64,000 nt of DNA, from positions 135,284,198-135,348,197 of the forward strand of contig NC_060246.1 in NCBI RefSeq assembly GCF_921293095.1, read 5' to 3'. Source of the DNA: Ischnura elegans. Its lineage: Eukaryota; Arthropoda; Insecta; Odonata; Coenagrionidae. The position numbers were made by a program, and so were the translations under genes. Shown here piece after piece: positions 56,676 to 64,000 of this stretch (its first letter is position 1; every line of letters starts with the position of its first letter). Below the pieces are notes generated by a model. The model saw only the letters and a program-made list of their open reading frames with translations, searched no databases and was not told where the DNA came from.

Positions 56676-56743
56676 TGACTTAGCCGGGATTCGAACCCGG
56701 ATCTCCCGATTGCCGGTCAGGCGTGCTACCAGTTACACCACCA
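56676..56743 (-). pseudogene. tRNA-like gene, left arm copy 5, truncated
   Basis: It has the T arm, anticodon arm and D arm but lacks most of the 5' acceptor strand. The sequence breaks off at the palindrome centre. Confidence 0.75.
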
Positions 56744-56778
56744 GTTAGTTTGGTGCAGGCGTGCTACCAGTTAGTTTG
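56744..56778. other. Centre of the palindrome
   Basis: About 35 bp join the arms. They contain GTTAGTTTGGTG twice and a second copy of an 18-bp tRNA piece (CAGGCGTGCTACCAGTTA). This patchwork looks like a replication-based inversion with templated insertion. Confidence 0.75.
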
Positions 56779-56995
56779 GTGTATTTAACTTTGCACCCGT
56801 GCGCGTGACTGCGTACAAAGTCACTTGTTCCTTCAGTGCTTTGAAAATCGTCGCCGCAGACCAGCGGAAAATAAGGGTTTTTCTCCCCGACAGTGGCTTA
56901 GTAAGCACGACCCTCGCCACATGTGCCACAGTGTGGACTTGTGACGTCAACATCTTGTTCGGTAAAACCCATCCCGAAGTTCGCTCTGAGAAGAT

Positions 56996-57067
56996 GGCTT
57001 GGTGGTGTAACTGGTAGCACGCCTGACCGGCAATCGGGAGATCCGGGTTCGAATCCCGGCTAAGTCA
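56996..57067 (+). tRNA. tRNA-like gene, right arm copy 1
   Basis: Same 72-nt cloverleaf as the left arm, opposite strand, with G at position 26. Confidence 0.6.
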
Positions 57068-57315
57068 AATATTTTTTCATGGCGAACTTCATCCTTTGGT
57101 GTATTTAACTTTGCACCCGTGCGCGTGACTGCGTACAAAGTCACTTGTTCCTTCAGTGCTTTGAAAATCGTCGCCGCAGACCAGCGGAAAATAAGGGTTT
57201 TTCTCCCCGACAGTGGCTTAGTAAGCACGACCCTCGCCACATGTGCCACAGTGTGGACTTGTGACGTCAACATCTTGTTCGGTAAAACCCATCCCGAAGT
57301 TCGCTCTGAGAAGAT

Positions 57316-57387
57316 GGCTTGGTGGTGTAACTGGTAGCACGCCTGACCGGCAATCGGGAGATCCGGGTTCGAATCCCGGCTAAGTCA
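57316..57387 (+). tRNA. tRNA-like gene, right arm copy 2
   Basis: Identical to right arm copy 1, exactly 320 bp on. Confidence 0.6.
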
Positions 57388-57635
57388 AATATTTTTTCAT
57401 GGCGAACTTCATCCTTTGGTGTATTTAACTTTGCACCCGTGCGCGTGACTGCGTACAAAGTCACTTGTTCCTTCAGTGCTTTGAAAATCGTCGCCGCAGA
57501 CCAGCGGAAAATAAGGGTTTTTCTCCCCGACAGTGGCTTAGTAAGCACGACCCTCGCCACATGTGCCACAGTGTGGACTTGTGACGTCAACATCTTGTTC
57601 GGTAAAACCCATCCCGAAGTTCGCTCTGAGAAGAT

Positions 57636-57707
57636 GGCTTGGTGGTGTAACTGGTAGCACGCCTGACCGGCAATCGGGAGATCCGGGTTCGAATCCCGGC
57701 TAAGTCA
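57636..57707 (+). tRNA. tRNA-like gene, right arm copy 3
   Basis: Identical to right arm copy 1. The following partial unit ends at 57803, before its tRNA. Confidence 0.6.
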
Positions 57708-57803
57708 AATATTTTTTCATGGCGAACTTCATCCTTTGGTGTATTTAACTTTGCACCCGTGCGCGTGACTGCGTACAAAGTCACTTGTTCCTTCAGTGCT
57801 TTG

Positions 57804-57815
57804 ATTATATTATCT
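57804..57815 (+). repeat. Right copy of the 12-bp direct repeat flanking the array
   Basis: ATTATATTATCT, identical to 55339-55350, directly after the last partial unit. Confidence 0.6.
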
Positions 57816-60800
57816 TACAATATTATTCATTTATTTTTATTAATTTCAAGGTTTTGTGATACGAGAAAAAACATGATAACAATTTTTTGTTTTGGATTGA
57901 TTACTAGATATTATTTCAAGAGATAAAAATAAATTTGTAATTGCGAAATCTATTCAGCGGTTAATCAAACCCACCTTGCAACAGTTAGAACTACGAGGAA
58001 AGTTGGGCTTCCCTTCCCATTTTATTAAGTTCACGTTGGGTCTTCCTCGCGTATAAATTCCATACCGGTGATACTATAAGACCCGAAGTACCATATTATT
58101 ATACTTTTCATTCATCTCAAATTCAGAAGACAAGGATATGCTTGATATACCAACCGTGAAACACCAAGAACTCCTTCCAGACACTGGAGAATCTGACGAG
58201 GTAGTCCAGGGCAATTTTTACCGTCGCACCGTAAAATGATTCAAGAAAAAAAGCTCTTCTCTGGAGTGTAAGAGGCTATGGTTTCATCGTTTCTTATGCT
58301 ATCCTCTTTGCATGGTGCTACTTTCTCATGAATAAGTGTAACTACTATAAAGGTGGCAAGCGAATGTTTAATTTATTCTGCAGGTGATGGTTACAGTAGA
58401 ATTAGTGGCTTCTTAGAATAAATAAAATATAAATAAAATTTACTAACTCCCTTACTTGAACGGATATAGGTTGGCTGCAGAACGGAGTACTGCGCAGTTA
58501 ATTCCAAGATAAACCTTTGGAAATAAAAGATGATGTAACCGACTAACGCAAGTCTCTGATAAACAAACCAATACAGAATAGGGGCCTTCAATTTTCTTCC
58601 GATTGGCATTACCTGATGATGTCACCAGGGCTTAATAAAGCTTAAAATTAACAACACCACCCTCTTATGCAGAACAAAAAATGCAAGAGCGCGAGTAACT
58701 CACTTTCCTTTATAAAAACAAGACTCAGAAATCGTTTTTGAACAAAAACCCTGCACTTTTTCATACCAAAATTTGCAAAATACAAAATCAAGATCGAAAA
58801 TAACCTTGTCGCCTTTCACCTTTCATTTTTAGAATAACTCTAAAATTATTTGCCACAATCCAGATAAAATATCACCACTGATTTAATAATAATTGATATT
58901 CAACATTAGTGAACGTGAGGATTACCTGAGATTTAGACAAAAACAGCGAGATTTGAATGCTGAAGAAGAGTTTGCACCATTACTTAAATACTTCCCGCTT
59001 CCCGCAGACTTCTGATGCACTCTTAGACTAACAGTGCAGCTACTTCTGGACTATTTTCTCTTTAACGTCGATTGTCTCTCAATAAAAATTCGATTCTACC
59101 AACAATGCAATCTTCCTCAAACGGCGAATAAAAATATTTCAAGGAATAAAATATTATTCTTCATCTTAGTCCAGCTACCAGTCATAATTAATGACTTTGA
59201 ATCGACGTTAGGTACACAGGTTCATGGAAACATCCGAAAAGGAAGAATATGATATCAGCCAAATAATTCCAAGAAATATCGCCCGTCAAAATATCTTCGA
59301 TATCAGATTGGTTTTACCCATCCATTCGTAATGATTCAGTAGTTGTTTTCGAACGGTGATTCCCCGCTCTAAGGAGGAAAAATAAACTCCCGCATACTTG
59401 TCTCCCCGCTTTTCTTCGGCTGAAAATTATTTCTTCACCACATTGCAAAAAATCTGAGGGAGAAAAGCAGTGTGGAGAAGAGGAGGGTGGAGCCATAAAA
59501 CAACAGGGCTTTTAATAGGCGATTTGGAAGGCACGGTGGCAAGTAGCGAAGAGGTCACTAGATATTGGACTGGAGAGGTCCAAGGATCCGGCTCGACGAT
59601 CCAGTTTCATCTGGAATCACAGCAGAGTAGGGTCAAGCGGCGGTGACCCCTCGGCGATAAACGTGGTCGCCGGCGTGAGGCGAAGTCTGTCGGTTGAGAA
59701 ACGACGGAAAGCAAACTTTTCTTTTACTGCGCACTCTCTATGTATAAAAAATGCAGTATTTCCCATGAACCAAGAATTAACTACGTTTAAAAACGATTAT
59801 AAATGTATCTGGCCAATGGGAAAACATTGCGAAAAACATTTTTGGGTGATAATCCTTTTGTGAAAAGGCATATTTCATACCTAGATCACCCACTAGACAA
59901 GAGACGAGAAGAATTTTCATTTCCTTGCACGAGAAAATAAAAACAAAAGTCGTCAGCACGAAAATTACGCCCAATACAATATCGACTTTCAGTTGAACAA
60001 AAATAGAAGCAATTTATTTTCATCGGTGCAATAATGCCTTTTGATTTGCTCCAACATTGTCATAAAAATCATTCAGCTAAAGTATTTTATCCATCGACAT
60101 TTCAGCATAAAAAATATATTTAAATTTATGTGAAATAATATCACGCTGAGGCTGCATTCACGAGAATTCCATCAAGTCCACACGGTCGTCTCCTCGATTG
60201 ATATGCTTGATACTAATAATGACAGGCGAAGTTCCTCCGCGCACATGAATTGAAATCTTAAATTTGTTTTGAGCATTTAAAGAAGATTTCATAACCAATA
60301 AGCAAACGAGTGATCGGTGATGTTAACGATCGTTAAATTATACCTCTTTCACCTTTCCATTCTTACGGGTCATTGAAATCACCAGGTAAAAAATTCAAGT
60401 TTGTACTACTTACACGAAATAAGAAACTCGAGTGCATCAAAATTGTTAACTATCGGATAGAATTTCTTTTCTGGTAAACCAGTTAATAATTTAATTCGCT
60501 ATATTAAAAGGCTAACCAAGAAAGTCATCGATATAGCTGGAAAATAGATAGGGCTTAAGAGGAAGTCATGGGTAAGTGACCATTGGAATCAAATGGAAAT
60601 AAAATCGATTTTAAAACACGTTACTAATACCATAGCGAGATTTGAATGACATCGCATTGCTGCTGATCGCACCAAAAGATTGACTAGTCTTGCCATGGCT
60701 CAGCTGCCACATTATCCACTGTTGGGAAACTTACTTCCTCCAGCTAGTGTTCTAGGATCCCCAACACTTACAGAGGTGACCCATGCATGCGCTATACTTC

Positions 60801-61189
60801 TCTTTCAGTAAATAAAGAGATTTTTTATAGAATAGATATAGTGTAACGAGAGAAAAGTATCATTATCAATGTCACCGAATCGTCCGAAAACTATTCCATT
60901 GGACCTTACAATCGTTATATATTACCCTAAAATCCCAATAAAAATTTGAATTCTCATAGAGAATGCAAATTAAGTCCTCATTACCGAAGTGAGAAGTCTT
61001 ATCTGATCCCAACTTAAATGTGCTGATCCATGCCTCGTCTCTCCGTATTTTACCCAAATTTCATTAGAGAGGGGGAAACTGGACACTTCTACATGCTGAG
61101 GAGAGGTCGCCACGACATGTTTGCTATTTATCTTCACAAAACGTAAGCTTCTGATGGGAGCACGAAACGTTGAAGAACCATCATCTTAA
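57816..61189. other. Non-coding DNA
   Basis: No gene seen. A tRNA-like SINE fragment is possible at 59528-59610. Confidence 0.5.
59528..59610 (+). repeat. Possible tRNA-derived SINE fragment
   Basis: It starts GGCACGGTGGCAAGTAGC, A-box-like, and has GGATCCGGCTCGACGATCC, B-box-like, about 50 nt later. Its start resembles the minus-strand sequence at 21420-21640. Confidence 0.4.
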
Positions 61190-61421
61190 GGCCGTTTTAT
61201 ACGGGGCACGGAATTGCGCAGGTTAGAGCTGCATTAATTTCTAAAATGGCGTGGAATTGCGCGAATGCATGAACGAAATTAGAACAGGGGCAATTTTGCC
61301 GTCTCGCATCTACACATTCTCGCATGTGTTCTAGCAATTCACCGCTTTACACGACGCAATTTTGATTGCGCCTCCGCACGTACGTCAGATTGCGCAATTC
61401 CGTGTACCGTGTAAAACGGCC
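61190..61421. mobile_element. 232-bp MITE with long terminal inverted repeats
   Basis: The left end GGCCGTTTTATACGGGGCAC continues into GGAATTGCGCA. The right end, complemented, reads GGCCGTTTTACACGGTACAC and then GGAATTGCGCA. The centre has further ATTGCG repeats and no coding capacity. The target duplication is unclear, so the superfamily (hAT or Harbinger) is not assigned. Confidence 0.8.
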
Positions 61422-63343
61422 TATCGACCACAGAACGAATTCTAAGGAGGTTACTTCAATCCACCTCGCTGAGGGATTTGATTATCCAACAAATTGGAAT
61501 TTAATTTCTCCCTAATCCATCCACACATCACCTGTAGTTATATAAATTAACATCAGAGTGTCTTGCATTAATTACCTCATTTCTACCAAAAAATGCAAAC
61601 TACTTGCATGTGAATTATTCTTTCAAAGCGCGAAATGGGCTCAAACTCCCCTTACTTACTCGACAACCTCCTCACGAAATCGCGGTGTTAACTGTAAAAA
61701 GTATGCATCTTCATGACGTGAGTCATTATCACTGGAATTATTTCATGCATATTTTGGATAATAACAGATTCCGAGAATGCAACGACGATTATCTTCCCGA
61801 CGACGCATCATGGAGCGGGAAGAAGCGATATCACGCATTTCTCTCCTCTCTTATTGCCAAAAATATTATCTTCGACACAGCAGTAATAACTCTCCCCCCC
61901 ATTCTCGTCATTCGCGCCCGCACGACAACCCCAGCGTCTTGCATCGTCACGTCCGAGCGGGACCAACACACACACTTGCGACGCCCCGGCCACAGCAGAA
62001 GAGAGTGGGTCATCGAACTCTCGCCACTCAATGGCAAGAGTTTGGGGACTGAATGCACTTCCTCGTTCACCTGCTGCAGTGCGTGCCAGCAGGGCACGTC
62101 GCCCAGAGGTCCAACACGTCGAGTATTCTCACCCCCGGGGGGGGGGGGGGGGGGTGAGATGGGGGTGAATTTCCCGCTTCTGACCCTGACGGATGGGATC
62201 CTCAATTTATTTTATCATGGCTGCAAGGAAAATTGGAGGGAACCATTATTTTTAAGACATTCTCCTTTTAGCTTTAATGGATAATGGTGATGTCTTTGAA
62301 GATTGATTCAAATTACGATAATCCATAGGGTTAGATTGAGGATTTCTATGGTTTCCTCCCGGGTTAGCTATAACTACGACGAAGGATGCACTGCTAAGTT
62401 AGGTGGCTTAGGAAACTGCAGGACTCTAGGAGATAAATAATTTTAGAGACCGGGTGTCTCAATGATATACATCCATCGCACTTTCGCATCAGTAAAAAGT
62501 CACTCATCAATTGATAATGTACATATTTTTTATCTCTCTTTATAGTTGAAATGAATGAATGTGGTCGCATGCGACGGAGCAAAATCTACGAAAGAGACAC
62601 CAACGGAACTACCTTGTGTTTCTTAGATTAATCCGATGATAAAAAAATATCAGCTTCGAGAGAATCGGCGGCAACATCCCGATTGATTACAGCTAAGCAG
62701 TTCGTCTATTAACTAAATAGACTCCAATACCTTTTCCGGCATCAATAATGTTTAATGGATAGTAAAGCGAAGTCAAATTTTGAAGAAAGTTATCAGGGCT
62801 TTCAGTAAAAAATTGAATCCTATTCAAAGTCAATGTCGCGATCAACGCTGAAATTGCGGATGATTTATTTCGAAGGGTCACAGAAATTAGGCCACCGGGA
62901 AGAGCTGCTGTTGCCCCGAGGAAGCGATTAATCCCATAATAAAAAAAATATATAGAGCACAGAGATACTCATTTTTACGAGTTCAGCCGCTGGCAATGAA
63001 TTATATGTATCTTCTTCGCTGGTGATTTACGATAGTTACGCTCACTGATTTCCGGATTGAAGCATGTGTATTTTTGAACTTTACAGTTCGACCAAATTCC
63101 CAATTCGATACTTCGCAAGTGGGAATTCTTTATTCATCGTAAATCTTATTCTTTCCTATGACATCATGGAATGAAAATCATCGCATTTTGGAATAGAGAA
63201 AAGGAAATGAAATAAAACTATTCGTACCTGTCCACCTATGGCAATTTTCTTTTGTAAGACATATGCACCCACAAGTTTGGTGAGCTTGTTTGTCAATCTA
63301 TAATCCAGATGAAAAAACTTCAAGTTTTTCCCGGCGAACAAGT
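61422..63343. other. Non-coding DNA with a poly-G run
   Basis: A run of 18 G follows CCCCC at 62132-62154. A plus-strand open frame crosses 61604-62284 but has no recognisable domain and reads through the poly-G. No gene is supported. Confidence 0.45.
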
Positions 63344-63441
63344 TGAAGGAATTCTTCTCGGGGTTTCCACCGGTTGAGGCTTTCCATTTCGTTAGCCATG
63401 GAAAGCCTCAACCGGTGGAAACCCCGAGAAGAATTCCTTCA
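63344..63441. repeat. Perfect 44-bp hairpin
   Basis: Arms 63344-63387 and 63398-63441 are exact reverse complements around a 10-nt loop (TTCGTTAGCC). The arms contain GAATTCTTCTCGGGG and CCACCGGTTGAGGC and are much more GC-rich than the flanks. Confidence 0.93.
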
Positions 63442-64000
63442 TGTATATTATTTTCCTTATAGACACAAAAAATACAACAATATGTGGTACATATTTATTA
63501 CTTTGTTTTCCAACCAAATTGTATAGTAATGTTGGGACACTGGTGACCTAATGCAGTGTTACCACATAATTTAGCGGTACAAGTTCCCATGCTACTATCG
63601 TAACCGAAATATCTAACATCCTACCTGCTGCTGAGCATTGAGAGTAAAAAAAAGACGACACAGAAATTTTTTGCGTAAAACTAAAACGATTCAAATAATT
63701 TTTTTCGCAAATCTCACTTTTAACTACTCTACATAGCTCACTGTTCGCTCTACTAACATTTTTACCTTTCTTCCCCACTTAGAAAGAATTTTAACTCTTA
63801 AAATAAATTTTGGAATCCATTCTTCAAGTCAGCCCTCTACTTTCAACCCTCCTAAAAATATTTTTGCATCGCTCCTTGCACCTAGCTCCAGCCACACGCA
63901 CGCTGTTTTTTTCTTAATACAATCTATGTTTCCGAGCGACGTTCTTTGTTTTCCCACAAGGTTGTGCGTGCCTAATCATATTGTTATAAATTTTAACGAT
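63442..64000. other. AT-rich non-coding DNA
   Basis: Nothing recognised up to the window edge. Confidence 0.5.

Larger units (their letters stand above)
55351..57803. repeat. Palindromic tandem array of 320-bp tRNA-like units
   Basis: The left arm (55351 to about 56743) has five units with the tRNA-like gene on the minus strand, the fifth truncated within the tRNA. The right arm (about 56779 to 57803) has three complete tRNA-bearing units in the opposite direction plus a partial one. Copies are essentially identical, with exact 320-bp spacing. Each unit holds the 72-nt tRNA-like gene flanked by GAAGTTCGC and its complement GCGAACTTC, a TGACGTCA palindrome, and an inverted GTGACT/AGTCAC pair. 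The units begin and end at different points on the two sides. A 12-bp direct repeat flanks the whole. Confidence 0.95.

Noticed and set aside
55351-57803. Repeated open frames of 60-131 codons inside the 320-bp units
   Set aside because: They run through the tRNA-like gene and simply recur with the unit. No protein family is recognised.
55351-57803. Regular spacing suggesting a CRISPR array
   Set aside because: Units are 320 bp with no variable spacers, contain tRNA-like genes, and the genome is eukaryotic.
62132-62154. Poly-G run as a G-quadruplex regulator
   Set aside because: A bare homopolymer of uncertain length in the assembly; no nearby gene to regulate.
61604-62284. A 226-codon open frame on the plus strand
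   Set aside because: No recognisable domain, it begins with a non-ATG codon in this frame, runs through an 18-G homopolymer, and overlaps other open frames of similar look. Probably chance in a GC-richer stretch.

Overview
The window is animal nuclear DNA, most likely from an arthropod, probably an insect with a large repeat-rich genome. The reasons are intron-split genes with GT-AG junctions, an ortholog of the metazoan GLIS2/sugarbabe zinc-finger family, a C16orf87-type gene, and DNA transposons of the pogo/Tigger, piggyBac, hAT and PIF/Harbinger types beside a CR1/Jockey-type LINE. The species cannot be named from sequence alone. Two host genes are supported, both on the minus strand.

Layout. 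1-2.3 kb: mostly unassigned DNA and a 5'-truncated LINE copy with further AT-rich tails. 2.3-6.3 kb: AT-rich, nothing coding seen. 6.3-13.2 kb: a cluster of DNA transposons. These are two pogo-like MITEs (6329-6929 and 7141-8096), a rearranged piggyBac-like element (8130-10268), and a Tigger-like element (10804-13089) that sits inside an hAT-type repeat and is itself split by a younger element. 13.25-19.39 kb: a TTA-flanked Harbinger-like element carrying a LINE with both reading frames open (ORF1 13922-14992, ORF2 15020-17872). 20.4-27.7 kb: a three-exon C16orf87/UPF0547 homolog. 31.9-41.2 kb: a GLIS2/sugarbabe homolog, seven coding-bearing exons, predicted 557 residues, five GLI-type C2H2 fingers and a C-terminal PLDLR motif. 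Its introns hold at least five hAT-type MITEs, one inserted exactly at a 5' splice site. 41.2-55.3 kb: non-coding DNA with several GC-rich islands and a CT microsatellite, plausible upstream regulatory or 5'-UTR DNA of the GLIS2 gene. 55.35-57.80 kb: a striking array of 320-bp units, each holding a tRNA-like gene, with about five units in one direction and about three and a half in the other, forming one large palindrome flanked by a 12-bp direct repeat. 57.8-64 kb: non-coding DNA with one MITE and a perfect 44-bp hairpin.

The two host genes appear unrelated: one encodes a DNA-binding transcription regulator and the other a small zinc-ribbon protein of a family linked to histone-deacetylase complexes. 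The strongest unusual objects are the palindromic tRNA-like array, the piggyBac-like element with inverted transposase arms around an exon-like GC-rich segment, the hAT insertion that duplicated a splice donor, and the perfect hairpin near the right edge.
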